Origin: Sphingomonas sp. TREG-RG-20F-R18-01 | Lineage (GTDB): Bacteria > Pseudomonadota > Alphaproteobacteria > Sphingomonadales > Sphingomonadaceae | Direction of reading: 5' to 3' | NCBI RefSeq assembly: GCF_022662475.1 | Contig: NZ_JAKNQQ010000002.1 | Location: forward strand, 806,001 to 870,000 | Length of the DNA: 64,000 nt | Shown: positions 1-13,041 of the stretch, one piece after another | How positions within the stretch are numbered: the first letter of the stretch is position 1 | How the letters are laid out: every line of letters begins with the position of its first letter | Notes under the pieces: generated by a model | What the model saw: only the letters and a program-made list of their open reading frames with translations | What the model was told of the DNA's origin: nothing | Database searches by the model: none | Program-made: the position numbers and the translations under genes

Positions 1-587
1 AGGCGCGGCTGGCGACACTCACCGCGGCGGTGTCCGAACGCGTCTCGCAGGACGACAGCCTGCTCGACGAGCTGACCTATCTCTCGGCCGAACTCGCGCG
101 GTTGCTCGCCGAAACGCGCTACCGGATGAGCGCGACGCGCGCTTATGCACAGCTCAGTCTCGACCGGCTCGAGACGCTCGGGATCGGGCGGATCCCGGGG
201 TATCAGACGCTCGCCGATTTCACCGAACGGCGGCTGACCCCGGCGGTACGGACCTGCGACAGTTTCTCCGCGCGGCTCGCCGATCTGTCGCAGCGGGCAG
301 CCTGGACCAGCGAGCTGCTCCGCACGCGGATCGACATTGCGCTCGCGAAGCAGAATCGCGACCTGCTGGCGTCGATGAACACGCGCACGCACCTGCAATT
401 GCGGTTGCAGCAGACGGTCGAGGGGCTGTCCGTCGTGGCGATCAGTTATTATGCGGTCGCGCTGATCGGATACCTCGCCGCGCCGGCCCATGCGTGGAAG
501 GAATGGGTGATGGTCGCCGCGGTGCCGCTGGTGTTCGGGGGCGCATGGCTGTTCGCACGGCGGTTGCGGCGCGGCCTGGAGGAATAG
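1..587 (+). CDS. DUF3422 family membrane-anchored protein, C-terminal part
   Basis: This is the 3' part of a gene that begins before the window; the frame is open from base 3. About 195 residues are visible. A long helical region rich in Leu, Ala and Arg is followed by LQLRLQQTVEGLSVVAISYY and two membrane helices separated by a short loop, ending in the basic tail RRLRRGLEE. This helix-then-two-TM ending matches the DUF3422 family of alphaproteobacterial inner-membrane proteins, whose function is unknown. The GTG at base 30 lies inside the frame and is probably not the real start, since the frame stays open upstream. It marks the non-photosynthetic left border of the photosynthesis cluster. 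Family assignment is from remembered similarity of the C terminus. Confidence 0.75.
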   Translation, partial: ARLATLTAAVSERVSQDDSLLDELTYLSAELARLLAETRYRMSATRAYAQLSLDRLETLGIGRIPGYQTLADFTERRLTPAVRTCDSFSARLADLSQRAAWTSELLRTRIDIALAKQNRDLLASMNTRTHLQLRLQQTVEGLSVVAISYYAVALIGYLAAPAHAWKEWVMVAAVPLVFGGAWLFARRLRRGLEE

Positions 588-600
588 GAGGCATCCCCGT

Positions 601-745
601 CACCCCGGCGAAGGCCGGGGCCGCCATGTTTCCGCGCGAGACCGGCGATACAGCACTCCCTCGAGCCGCCGCCCCCGATCGTTTCGAGCACAGTCGAGAA
701 ACCCGGCACACGTCCGGTGACAGGGTTCTCGACTAGGCTCGAACC
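601..745. repeat. intergenic palindromic repeats
   Basis: A REP-like palindrome (CCCCGGCGAAGGCCGGGG core, about 603-620) is followed by two inverted copies of a second motif at 681-702 and 724-745, of the form GTTTCGAGCACAGTCGAGAA and its near reverse complement. They separate the DUF3422 gene from the end of hemA, which face each other. The pair could fold into a hairpin at the shared 3' ends, but there is no T tract. Confidence 0.7.
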
Positions 746-779
746 GAAGGGGGGTGGCAACCCTAACCGGCAGCCAGCA

Positions 780-2000
780 TCACGCGGCCAGCGCGCGCCG
801 CGCGAGCGCGCATTGCGACCAGATTTCCGACAGCGCGCTGACCAGCCGGTCGACGTCGCCATCCGAATGGACCGGCGAGGGCGTCAGCCGCAACCGCTCG
901 GTCCCGACCGGGACCGTTGGATAGTTGATCGGCTGGACATAGATGCCGTGATGCTCGAGCAGCCAGTCGCTGATCATCTTGCACTTGTGCGCATCGCCGA
1001 CCATCACCGGGATGATGTGGCTCGGGTTGTCGATCGTCGGGATGCCGATCGCATCGAGCCGCCGCCGCACCTGCGCCACCCGTGCCTGGTGCTGCGCCCG
1101 CTCCATACCGCTGTGCTTGAGATGCCGGATGCTCGCGGTGGCGCCGGCGGCGAGTGCCGGCGGCAAGGCGGTGGTGAAGATGAACCCGCTGGCAAAGCTG
1201 CGGATGAAATCGCACAGGGCGGCGGAGGCGGCGATATAGCCCCCCATCACCCCGAACGCCTTGCCCAGCGTCCCCTCGATCACGGTGATGCGGTCCATCA
1301 GCCCGCGTTCCTCAGCGACCCCGCCGCCACGCGGGCCATACAGCCCGACGCCGTGGACCTCGTCGAGATAGGACATGGCGCCGTGCCGTTCGCACACGTC
1401 GAGGATCTCGGCGATCGGCGCGATGTCGCCGTCCATCGAATAGACGCTTTCGAACGCGACCAGCTTGGGACGATCCGCCGGGATCTCGGATAGCCGCCGG
1501 TCCAGGTCGGCCGGGTCGTTATGCGCGAAGCGGATGCACTGGGCGCGGCTGTGGCGGATCCCCTCGATCATCGAGGCATGGTTGAGCTCGTCGGACAGCA
1601 CCACGCAGTTCGGCAAGCGCGCGGCGAGCGTGCCCAGCGCCGCCCAGTTCGAGACATAGCCCGAGGTGAACAGCAGCGCCGCCGCCTTTCCGTGGAGATC
1701 GGCGAGTTCGGCCTCGAGCAGCACATGCGCATGCGTCGTCCCCGAGATGTTGCGCGTCCCGCCGGCGCCCGCCCCGCAGGCGTCGAGCGTCGCATGCATC
1801 GCGGCGAGCACCTTCGGGTGCTGCCCCATGCCGAGATAATCGTTCGAGCACCAGACGGTGACCTCGTCGACCTTGCCCTCGGTATGATGCCTGGCGCGCG
1901 GGAACTGGCCGGCCTTGCGTTCGAGTTCGGCAAAGGTGCGATAGCGCCCGTCTTCCTTCAGTGTATCGAGCTGAACCTGAAAGAATGCCTCGTAATTCAT
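780..2000 (-). CDS. hemA: 5-aminolevulinate synthase
   Basis: This 406-residue protein is a PLP-dependent enzyme that condenses glycine and succinyl-CoA to 5-aminolevulinate, the first step of tetrapyrrole synthesis in Alphaproteobacteria. The alpha-oxoamine synthase fold shows [15 protein letters not shown] near residue 48, the glycine-rich [15 protein letters not shown] near 76, [12 protein letters not shown] near 211 and the PLP lysine in GTLGKAFG at Lys247. The length is normal for the family. The ATG at 2000 has GGAGGG upstream and overlaps the puhE stop as ATGA, so it is the last gene of the superoperon. A hemA inside a photosynthesis cluster probably supplies the large precursor demand of bacteriochlorophyll synthesis; another copy elsewhere is possible. 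Confidence 0.95.
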   Translation of the reverse strand: MNYEAFFQVQLDTLKEDGRYRTFAELERKAGQFPRARHHTEGKVDEVTVWCSNDYLGMGQHPKVLAAMHATLDACGAGAGGTRNISGTTHAHVLLEAELADLHGKAAALLFTSGYVSNWAALGTLAARLPNCVVLSDELNHASMIEGIRHSRAQCIRFAHNDPADLDRRLSEIPADRPKLVAFESVYSMDGDIAPIAEILDVCERHGAMSYLDEVHGVGLYGPRGGGVAEERGLMDRITVIEGTLGKAFGVMGGYIAASAALCDFIRSFASGFIFTTALPPALAAGATASIRHLKHSGMERAQHQARVAQVRRRLDAIGIPTIDNPSHIIPVMVGDAHKCKMISDWLLEHHGIYVQPINYPTVPVGTERLRLTPSPVHSDGDVDRLVSALSEIWSQCALARRALAA

Positions 2001-2797
2001 CGCATACCCTCCCGCGCCTGGTCGTTGCCTGCGGCTTCTGCCGCTTTGGTGTTGGCTGACGCCCAATGCCACATCTTGGCATCGCGCAGCGGCAGCACAA
2101 GAAAAAGATGCTCGACCATGCCAAGGGCGGAGAGACCGGCCAGCAAGGTCGCGGTGACCGCGCGCCCGCTTTGCGCGGGCACGGCTTCCGCGATGCTCCA
2201 CGCCCAGCACGCAAGCGCCGCCGACCCCAGGATCGACGCGGGGAGCAGCGGGTTGCCCGCGCGCACGCGGAAGTAGCTCTTGAGATAGGCCAGATGCGCC
2301 GGAAACACTTCGTCGCTGAGGTTGGGCACGCCGAGATACAGGTTGAACTTGGCGCTCAGCCGCAGCGCGAACAGCAGCAGGAAGGTCAGCGGCGCGGCCT
2401 GGTTGGGTTGCCCCCAGGTCAGCGCGACCAGCAACAGCGCGGTCGCCGCGATCGCCAGTTCGTGGTGGATCACCGTCGCGGTCGCGAGGCGGAGCCGCGT
2501 CCAGCCGGTCGCGCCGGGCGGGCAGGGCAGGCGGTTCGGCCCCGCGACGAACCCCATCAGGAACCCCATTTCGTGCCAGCCCCAGATCACGATCGCCGCC
2601 GCAAAGCCGATATAGGCGCCGCTCCACCCGCGCTCGCCCGAACTCCACCAGACCGCGCCCGTCGCAAGGATCGCGCTGACCCCCGCCAGGGTGAAGCTCG
2701 TGCGGAACGTCGCGCGCGGGCGGCTGTCGAGCCACACCACCGCCGCCGTCCCGATGAACCACATGACCAGCGCGAACAGGAGCGGCGGGACGGTCAC
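1997..2797 (-). CDS. puhE: putative photosynthetic complex assembly protein PuhE
   Basis: This 266-residue integral membrane protein has about seven predicted hydrophobic segments. It matches the PuhE/DUF3623 family found between acsF and hemA in purple bacterial clusters. Visible landmarks are [18 protein letters not shown] near residue 72 and the stretch [20 protein letters not shown] near 146, followed by [12 protein letters not shown]. The GTG start is chosen because it overlaps the acsF stop (GTGA), the coupling seen throughout this operon, and its own stop overlaps the hemA ATG. PuhE has been linked to reaction-centre and bacteriochlorophyll levels in Rhodobacter, but its biochemical role is unclear. 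Confidence 0.9.
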   Translation of the reverse strand: MTVPPLLFALVMWFIGTAAVVWLDSRPRATFRTSFTLAGVSAILATGAVWWSSGERGWSGAYIGFAAAIVIWGWHEMGFLMGFVAGPNRLPCPPGATGWTRLRLATATVIHHELAIAATALLLVALTWGQPNQAAPLTFLLLFALRLSAKFNLYLGVPNLSDEVFPAHLAYLKSYFRVRAGNPLLPASILGSAALACWAWSIAEAVPAQSGRAVTATLLAGLSALGMVEHLFLVLPLRDAKMWHWASANTKAAEAAGNDQAREGMR

Positions 2798-3855
2798 CAG
2801 GCCGGGACCAGCCGGGCCGAGGCGGGGAGCGCGTTGCGCTCGACCGGCGTTAGGTACAGCCGCGCGAACGCCACCCCCGCCGCGCCGATCAGGGCGATCC
2901 GCTTGATCCCGCCGATCACGCCGCCCCGCGCCTTGGCCGCATCGATCCCGGCCGCGATCCGGCGCATCCGCTCGAGCCCGGCGCGGAACCGCGGAGAATC
3001 GGTGTCCAGCACGATCGGGAAAACCTGCCGCGTGATCTGCGAACAGACGCGGAAGACGCGCTGGTCATAATCGTCGGGCTCGATCCCGAGCGCGGCGTGG
3101 AACGCGGGGCGGTTATGGTCGCGCACGTACATCGTCGCATAGACCGCGACGAGGAAGAAGCGGATCCACCAGACGTTGTGGCCGCGCAGGAGCTTCGGAT
3201 CGGTCCGCATCAGCATGGCGAACGCCTCGCCGTGGCGGAACTCGTCGCTGCACCATTCCTCGAACCAGTTGAAGATCGGGTGGAAGCGCCACTGCGGATG
3301 CTGCGCCAGATGGCGGAAGATCGTGATGTAGCGGGCATAGCCGATCTTCTCCGACAGATAGGTCGCGTAGAAGATGAACTTCGGCCGGAAATAGGTGTAG
3401 CGCTTGGTCCGCGTGAGGAAGGCGAGGTTCACGCCGATCCCGGCGTCCTTGAGCGTATCGTTGATGAAGCCCGCATGCCGGCTCTCGTCGCGACTCATCA
3501 GCTTGAACAGCGCCTTGATGTCGGGGTTCTGCGCGCGCTTCTGGATCTCGGCGTAGAGGATGCAGCCGGAGAATTCGGCGGTGAGCGAACTCACCAGAAA
3601 ATCGATGAATTCCTCGCGCAACCCTTCCGGCAGGCTTTCGATCACCCCGTCGAACGCATCGGTGCGGCGGAAGTGGCGGCGGTTGGGGTCGGCGGTCATC
3701 TCCGCGATCAGCTGGTCCCATTCGGCGCGCACCGGCGAGACGTCGATCCGGTCCAGCGCCGCAAAGTCGGTGGTGTAGAAGCGCGGCGACAACACGGTGT
3801 CCTGTCGTGCGATCCGCAGCGTGTCGGCGGGCACGATCGGGGTGACGGCATTCAT
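2794..3855 (-). CDS. acsF: Mg-protoporphyrin IX monomethyl ester (oxidative) cyclase
   Basis: This 353-residue diiron enzyme forms the isocyclic ring E of protochlorophyllide using O2, the aerobic counterpart of the radical-SAM BchE. Carboxylate/histidine ligand motifs of the ferritin-like fold are visible as [10 protein letters not shown] near residue 145 and [12 protein letters not shown] near 219. The protein begins [19 protein letters not shown]; the ATG at 3855 overlaps the stop of the upstream small gene (ATGA), and more distal in-frame starts are rejected. Presence of acsF and absence of bchE in this cluster fits an obligately aerobic phototroph. The stop overlaps the puhE start. Confidence 0.96.
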   Translation of the reverse strand: MNAVTPIVPADTLRIARQDTVLSPRFYTTDFAALDRIDVSPVRAEWDQLIAEMTADPNRRHFRRTDAFDGVIESLPEGLREEFIDFLVSSLTAEFSGCILYAEIQKRAQNPDIKALFKLMSRDESRHAGFINDTLKDAGIGVNLAFLTRTKRYTYFRPKFIFYATYLSEKIGYARYITIFRHLAQHPQWRFHPIFNWFEEWCSDEFRHGEAFAMLMRTDPKLLRGHNVWWIRFFLVAVYATMYVRDHNRPAFHAALGIEPDDYDQRVFRVCSQITRQVFPIVLDTDSPRFRAGLERMRRIAAGIDAAKARGGVIGGIKRIALIGAAGVAFARLYLTPVERNALPASARLVPAW

Positions 3856-4148
3856 GACAGTCTCCGATCCGAAAAGCTGACTTCGTAGAGTTCGGTCATC
3901 TCGAAATGACCGCAGAGCCTGGTCCACAGCCGCTCGATCGGGCCGGCGCGCTCGACCGTGGCGGTGCGCTCGAACACGCGCGAGTCGCCGAACGCGACCT
4001 CGATCGGATCGCCATGGACGCGCACCCGGTCGCCGGGGTTGATCGCGATGCCGCCGGCCAGTTCGACATGCGCGCGCAGGAAGGCGTCGCTATGCTCGAT
4101 GTCGATCCGGCACGGCGTGTCGAAGCGGGTGCGGCGGAACAGCGTCAT
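3852..4148 (-). CDS. small conserved photosynthesis-cluster protein between puhC and acsF
   Basis: This 98-residue soluble protein is coupled to both neighbours by ATGA overlaps. It has no signal peptide or membrane segment. The sequence reads as a small beta-rich fold ([20 protein letters not shown], then IEVAFGD) ending in a segment with [20 protein letters not shown]. Purple-bacterial clusters carry a small ORF of unknown function at this position, and this looks like that gene. The link to AcsF (adjacent, translationally coupled) suggests a role near ring E cyclisation or reaction-centre assembly, but that is inference only. Confidence 0.8.
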   Translation of the reverse strand: MTLFRRTRFDTPCRIDIEHSDAFLRAHVELAGGIAINPGDRVRVHGDPIEVAFGDSRVFERTATVERAGPIERLWTRLCGHFEMTELYEVSFSDRRLS

Positions 4149-4639
4149 CGTGCGGCCTCCGGGTTGTCGAGCAGCGCTGCGAAGGCTGCGCGGTTGGTGG
4201 TGCCGAAGGCGTTGAGCTCGATCGACCGCCCGGTCGCGGTGTCGGTCAGCGTCAGATCGCCGTCGCGCCATTCGGTCAGCGTGAAGGGTGGTCCCCCACC
4301 GATCCCGTGCAACCGCCGTTCGCGCGCCAGCCCGCGCATCACCCCGCGAATGAAACCGGTCTTCTGCCCCGGCACGATCTCCGACGCGGTGCGGCCCGTG
4401 CCGATATCCTCGATCCGCACCCCGCGGTCGGCTTCGTCGACGAAACGCAAGGTGCGCGACCGGATCGGCGCGATGTGGTCGGCGCTGCGCAGCAACACGG
4501 GCGATGCGGCGGGCGGGACATGCGCGATCCGCATTCCTGCGGTGAGCGTGAAGGCGAAGCCTACCAGAACGCCGGCGAGGATCAGCGCGCCGCGCGGCAG
4601 CTGTTCGGCCTGCGGCTGTAGGGCGTGGTTCGGAATCAT
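4145..4639 (-). CDS. puhC: photosynthetic complex assembly protein PuhC
   Basis: This 164-residue protein has one N-terminal membrane helix (about residues 17-35, ALILAGVLVGFAFTLTAG) and an extracytoplasmic domain containing LRFVDEADRGVRIEDIGTG and GFIRGVMRGLARERRLHG. This layout and the FIRGVMRGLARER stretch are characteristic of PuhC, a factor needed for efficient reaction-centre/LH1 assembly in Rhodobacter. Start ATG at 4639 overlaps the puhB stop and its own stop overlaps the next gene, so the puhB-puhC-ORF-acsF block is translated in a coupled way. Confidence 0.92.
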   Translation of the reverse strand: MIPNHALQPQAEQLPRGALILAGVLVGFAFTLTAGMRIAHVPPAASPVLLRSADHIAPIRSRTLRFVDEADRGVRIEDIGTGRTASEIVPGQKTGFIRGVMRGLARERRLHGIGGGPPFTLTEWRDGDLTLTDTATGRSIELNAFGTTNRAAFAALLDNPEAAR

Positions 4640-5286
4640 GCTGCCACCGCCTGCCCGAACGCGGGTTCGGGCGTTGCGACGACCGCGGGTTGCGTCACCG
4701 TGCCCTGCGGATGCACCGCCAGGCAGGCGCGCCCGATCAGCGTTGCGACGCGCTCGGCGTCGGGTACCGCGCGGAGCATCGGCTCGGGGGTCGCGAGCCG
4801 CCAGGGGCGGGCGTGCGGCCAGAGTGCGATATACCCGAGCTTGCGCACACTGGTGAGCGCCAGCGGCAGGTCGCCCGATCCGTCGGGATGCAGCGCCAGC
4901 CCGACGCTGCCGATCAGCGGCAGCGGCAGGTTGATGCATTTCGAGAAAGCGATGCCGACGCGAAACACGATCCGCCGGTTGGTCAGCGTATAGAGCGTCG
5001 TCCGCGCCGCCCCCCAGGCGAGCGCATGCAGCAGCCCGACCGCGAGCAGCCCGAACGCCGCGGTCAGCGCGACGCCCGCAAGATCGCCGATCGCACGGAT
5101 CCCGTGCGCAAGCGCCGCGCCGAGCGCCCAGCCGGCGAGCAGCACGAAATAGCCCGTCACGATCCGCGTGTGGAACGCGGTCCGCGCCAGCACCCGCCAG
5201 CCGGGCGCGCCCTGCCACAGGATCCGCTCGCCCTCGGGCAGCAGCCCGGGCAAACCCGGGATCGGTTCATGATCATGCTCGGTCAC
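4636..5286 (-). CDS. puhB: photosynthetic complex assembly protein PuhB
   Basis: This 216-residue protein belongs to the PH-domain-like PuhB family, a reaction-centre assembly factor. The N terminus contains GLPGLLPEGERILWQGAPGW, typical of the family, followed by two or three membrane segments (about residues 45-105) and then TLYTLTNRRIVFRVGIAF, the characteristic bacterial PH-domain strand pair. The start is taken as GTG at 5286 because it overlaps the puhA stop as GTGA and no ATG lies nearby. The C-terminal stretch is less conserved. Confidence 0.92.
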   Translation of the reverse strand: MTEHDHEPIPGLPGLLPEGERILWQGAPGWRVLARTAFHTRIVTGYFVLLAGWALGAALAHGIRAIGDLAGVALTAAFGLLAVGLLHALAWGAARTTLYTLTNRRIVFRVGIAFSKCINLPLPLIGSVGLALHPDGSGDLPLALTSVRKLGYIALWPHARPWRLATPEPMLRAVPDAERVATLIGRACLAVHPQGTVTQPAVVATPEPAFGQAVAA

Positions 5287-6068
5287 AGATAGGGCTCCTG
5301 CCGATCGGGCGTGGCGTAGAGGTAGCCGCCGCCGAAATAGCCGAGCACGCGATCTTCCTCGTACAGCGTGATCCGGTCGGTCGCCCCGATCCGCGGCGCA
5401 TCGGCGAATTGCGCGGCGGTGATCGCGTCGCACACCACGACGCCGCGCCGGCGATCGATACGCGTCATCATCATCGGCACGAGCACCGCGCCGCCCCCCG
5501 CTGCGCCACCCGTTTCCAGATCGACCGCGAGGTAGCGGATCAGCCGGTCCGCACGGTCGATCCACAGCTCGGATACCACCCCGGAGACACCACCGTCGCA
5601 GCCCAGCATCGGCATCCCGCGCGGATCGGGGTCGCGCCGCTCGATCTGGAAATCGAGCGCCACACCCATCGGGACGATCCGCGGATGCCCCTCCATGTCG
5701 ATATCGGGGTGGTGCGCACGCTGCGCGTAAGCCGCCGGGCCGATCCCGTCGACGAGCGGGTTGCCGGTCGGCGCATAGGGCGCGCCGGCGAAGCGGTCGG
5801 TGAAGCGCGCCGCGATCTCGACCGGCTCGCGGCCCTTCGTCGGGGTCGTCACGGTGCCGCGATCGAACGACAGCCGGAAGGTCTTGGGGAGGGCGGTCAG
5901 GAAGAAGCCGCCTTCGGATTCGAGCCGTCCGGTGACCTCATGCTCGAGCGGATAGCCCTCGCGCCGGTCTTCGCGGCGCAGGTAGATCACCAGGCAGAGG
6001 AAGAACAAGACGAAGGCGTAGAATACCACCATCGCCACATCGATGCCGGGGGTGAGGGTCGGATGCAT
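5283..6068 (-). CDS. puhA: photosynthetic reaction centre H subunit
   Basis: This 261-residue protein has a single N-terminal transmembrane helix (about residues 9-29, with VVFYAFVLFFLCLVIYLRRE) and a large cytoplasmic domain. Family landmarks include LRREDRREGYPLE after the helix, GNPLVDGIGPAAYAQR near 102, and GVVSELWIDRADRLIRYLAV near 164. The H subunit caps the L/M reaction-centre core on the cytoplasmic side and tunes proton delivery to QB. The L and M genes (puf) are not in the window. A perfect Shine-Dalgarno AGGAGGAG lies just upstream and immediately follows the lhaA stop. Confidence 0.97.
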   Translation of the reverse strand: MHPTLTPGIDVAMVVFYAFVLFFLCLVIYLRREDRREGYPLEHEVTGRLESEGGFFLTALPKTFRLSFDRGTVTTPTKGREPVEIAARFTDRFAGAPYAPTGNPLVDGIGPAAYAQRAHHPDIDMEGHPRIVPMGVALDFQIERRDPDPRGMPMLGCDGGVSGVVSELWIDRADRLIRYLAVDLETGGAAGGGAVLVPMMMTRIDRRRGVVVCDAITAAQFADAPRIGATDRITLYEEDRVLGYFGGGYLYATPDRQEPYL

Positions 6069-6085
6069 GGTCGGTCTCCTCCTGA

Positions 6086-7585
6086 TCAGGCCGGAAAGTC
6101 TGCAAGGCCGAAGCGATCCTGGCCGAAGCGAATGCGGGTCGGGTCGGTAGCGGGGCGCACGAGCGGGCCGAGCACGACCAGCACGGCAAACAGCAGCACG
6201 ATCTCCAGCGCGTAGACGAAGCCGTAGCCCGTCGCCGGATCAGCGAGCGTCGGGCCCAGCGCTTGCGCGCGCGCCGCCGCCGAAACCCCGTCGCGGAGGA
6301 TCGCGCCGATCGCGATCGCCAGCCCCGCCGACGTCGCCTGCACCGCGCCCCATGCGCCGAGCGCGAGGCCGGTACGCCCGTCGAGATCCTCGCCGTCCGA
6401 AATCGCCATCGCCGCGGTCAGCGTGCCGACCGAGAACAGCCCGCCGCCAAACCCGATGACCGTCGCGCCGATCGCGAGCAGCGCGGTCGCGTGCAAGGGG
6501 GCCGCGAAGATCACGCACAGGAACGCGGCGATCCCCGCCACCCCGCCGAACCCGGCAAGCCGGTGCGGCTCCGCCCCGGTACCGAGCGCGCGCGCGGCCA
6601 GCGCGAATCCCGACAGCATCCCGATCGCCCAGAGCGCGGTCAGCGACGTCGTCGCGCCGACCGACAGCCCCAGGATCTGCCCGCCATAGGGTTCGAGCAG
6701 CACGTCCTGCATCGAGAAGGCGGCAGCACCGAGTCCCGTCGCGACCAGCAGCCGCAGCGTTCGTGGCCGTGCGATGAAGATCGCCCAGATCTCACGGAAG
6801 GCCGCGGGTGTTTGCGTGCCCTGCGTCCCCGCGCGCCGGCGCGGCTCCTGTTTCCACATGGCCGTGACGTTGAGCACCACCGTCAACACTGCCGCGCCCT
6901 GCACGATCTGGACGAGATGCGTCGGTGTGAAGTGATCGAGCAGCCGCCCGATCACGATCGCGCTGACCATCATGCCGAGCAGCAACATGACGTAGAGCAG
7001 CGCGACCACCCGCGGGCGGCTGTCGGGCGGCGCGAGGTCGGTCGCGAGCGCGAGGCCGGCGGTCTGCGTCGTGTGCATGCCCGCACCGACCATCAGGAAG
7101 GCGAGCCCCGCGCCGATCTCGCCAACGATCGCCGGTCCATGGCCGAGCCCGGTCATCACCAGCAGCGCGAACGGCAGCAGCGCGAATCCGCCGAACTGCA
7201 GGAGCGTTCCGAACCAGATGTACGGCACTCTCTTCCACCCGAGCAGCGACTGGTGATGATCCGACTTGAACCCGATCAGCGCGCGCAGCGGCGCGAAGAC
7301 CAGCGGCAGGGACACCATCGCCGCGACCGCCCAGCTCGCCATGCCGAGCTCGACGATCATCACGCGGTTGAGCGTTCCCGTCAGCAGCACTGCCGCCATC
7401 CCGACCGAGACCTGGAACAGCGACAGCCGCAATAACCGTCCGAGCGGAAGCTCGGCGGTCGCCGCATCCGCGAACGGCAGGAAGCGCGTGCCGAGCCGGT
7501 TCCAGAATGCCCCGCTGCTGAGCGTGCCGACCCGTACCGGGCGCCGCCGCAGCGTGGCCTTGAGCGCGGTCAGGTCGCGCCTCAT
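6086..7585 (-). CDS. lhaA: light-harvesting complex 1 assembly protein LhaA (PucC/BCD family)
   Basis: This 499-residue, 12-helix major-facilitator-like protein belongs to the bacteriochlorophyll delivery (PucC/LhaA) family. Landmarks are LGTRFLPFADAATAELPLGR near residue 31, LTGTLNRVMIVELGM near 67, FKSDHHQSLLGWKRVPYIWF near 104 and AFSMQDVLLEPYGGQILGLS in the second half. Position directly upstream of puhA is the classic orf477/lhaA position. The start ATG at 7585 overlaps the bchM stop. The second PucC-type gene at 20390 is a paralogue of a different branch. Confidence 0.95.
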   Translation of the reverse strand: MRRDLTALKATLRRRPVRVGTLSSGAFWNRLGTRFLPFADAATAELPLGRLLRLSLFQVSVGMAAVLLTGTLNRVMIVELGMASWAVAAMVSLPLVFAPLRALIGFKSDHHQSLLGWKRVPYIWFGTLLQFGGFALLPFALLVMTGLGHGPAIVGEIGAGLAFLMVGAGMHTTQTAGLALATDLAPPDSRPRVVALLYVMLLLGMMVSAIVIGRLLDHFTPTHLVQIVQGAAVLTVVLNVTAMWKQEPRRRAGTQGTQTPAAFREIWAIFIARPRTLRLLVATGLGAAAFSMQDVLLEPYGGQILGLSVGATTSLTALWAIGMLSGFALAARALGTGAEPHRLAGFGGVAGIAAFLCVIFAAPLHATALLAIGATVIGFGGGLFSVGTLTAAMAISDGEDLDGRTGLALGAWGAVQATSAGLAIAIGAILRDGVSAAARAQALGPTLADPATGYGFVYALEIVLLFAVLVVLGPLVRPATDPTRIRFGQDRFGLADFPA

Positions 7586-8265
7586 GGCAGCACCTCGAGC
7601 GCGTGGCTGGTATAGAAGCTCGCCGAGACGCGCCGGTCGCGTCCGATCCGTGCGTCGGGAAGCGCGGTCCTTATCAGCGTGCGGAGCCGCGCGTCGCGCA
7701 CCGGCAGGATCGCGGGCGAGCGATCGCTGCGTGGGAACAGCCGCCCCATGCCGAGCATCGCCAGCAACAGCGGCGTCTGCGGCGCGAAGGTGAGGAGGAT
7801 CGATCCGTGTGTGCGCGCCGCCAGGCGTTGCACCACGGTGACGATGTCGCGGGCGGGATAATGGATCAGCGAGTCCATCGCGACGACATGATCGAACGGT
7901 CCCAGCGCAGGGTCGAGCAGGTCGCCGACGCGCCAGTCGATCGCGAGCGTGGAGGGTGCGCGGTCGCGCGCGATCTGCACGAGGCTCCCCGCGACGTCGA
8001 TCGCGACGACCTCCGCGCCGCGTTCCGCCGCCGCGACCGCGAGTGCGCCGGTGCCGCAGCCCGCGTCGAGCAGTCGGAGACCGGTCATGTCGTGCGGGAG
8101 CCAGGACAGCAACGTGTCGCGCATTTCGGTCCGCCCCGCGCGGACGGTCGCGCGAATGCCGCTGACGGGCGCGTCCGAGGTGAGCTGCTCCCACGCCTTC
8201 GCCGCGGTGCGGTCGAAATAGGTCTCTAGCGTGCCGCGGAAGCGATCGTAGGTCGCGGTTGTCAT
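7582..8265 (-). CDS. bchM: Mg-protoporphyrin IX O-methyltransferase
   Basis: This 227-residue SAM-dependent methyltransferase esterifies the ring C propionate of Mg-protoporphyrin IX. The SAM-binding motif LLDAGCGTGALAVAAAERGA is at about residues 65-84, with a following acidic strand AIDVAGSLV. DHVVAMDSLIHYPARD near 122 and the C-terminal FYTSHALEVLP are typical of BchM. It lies between bchL (170 bases upstream, across a palindromic repeat pair) and lhaA (ATGA overlap). The product is the substrate of AcsF from the same operon. Confidence 0.95.
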   Translation of the reverse strand: MTTATYDRFRGTLETYFDRTAAKAWEQLTSDAPVSGIRATVRAGRTEMRDTLLSWLPHDMTGLRLLDAGCGTGALAVAAAERGAEVVAIDVAGSLVQIARDRAPSTLAIDWRVGDLLDPALGPFDHVVAMDSLIHYPARDIVTVVQRLAARTHGSILLTFAPQTPLLLAMLGMGRLFPRSDRSPAILPVRDARLRTLIRTALPDARIGRDRRVSASFYTSHALEVLP

Positions 8266-8313
8266 CGCGCGCGCCTCCTCAGACCGTCATTCCCAGCTCC
8301 GTACATTCCAAGT

Positions 8314-8408
8314 CCGTCATTCCCGCGAAGGCGGGAATCCATGAGGCGGGCGGCCCGCGGCGGTTTCCGCGGTTCGCGACTATGGATCCCCGCCTGCGCG
8401 GGGATGAC
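8314..8408. repeat. REPIN-like inverted repeat pair between bchL and bchM
   Basis: The left end TTCCCGCGAAGGCGGGAATC and the right end GATCCCCGCCTGCGCGGGGA are inverted, separated by about 45 variable bases. Each end is itself a hairpin. The same family with a different centre is at 27933-28006. It occupies nearly the whole bchL-bchM gap inside the superoperon and could act on mRNA stability, as REP hairpins do elsewhere. That effect is inference. Confidence 0.85.
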
Positions 8409-8434
8409 GAAGGAGGGGTGGGCGCACCGCAGCA

Positions 8435-13030
<4,596 letters not shown>

Positions 13031-13041
<11 letters not shown>

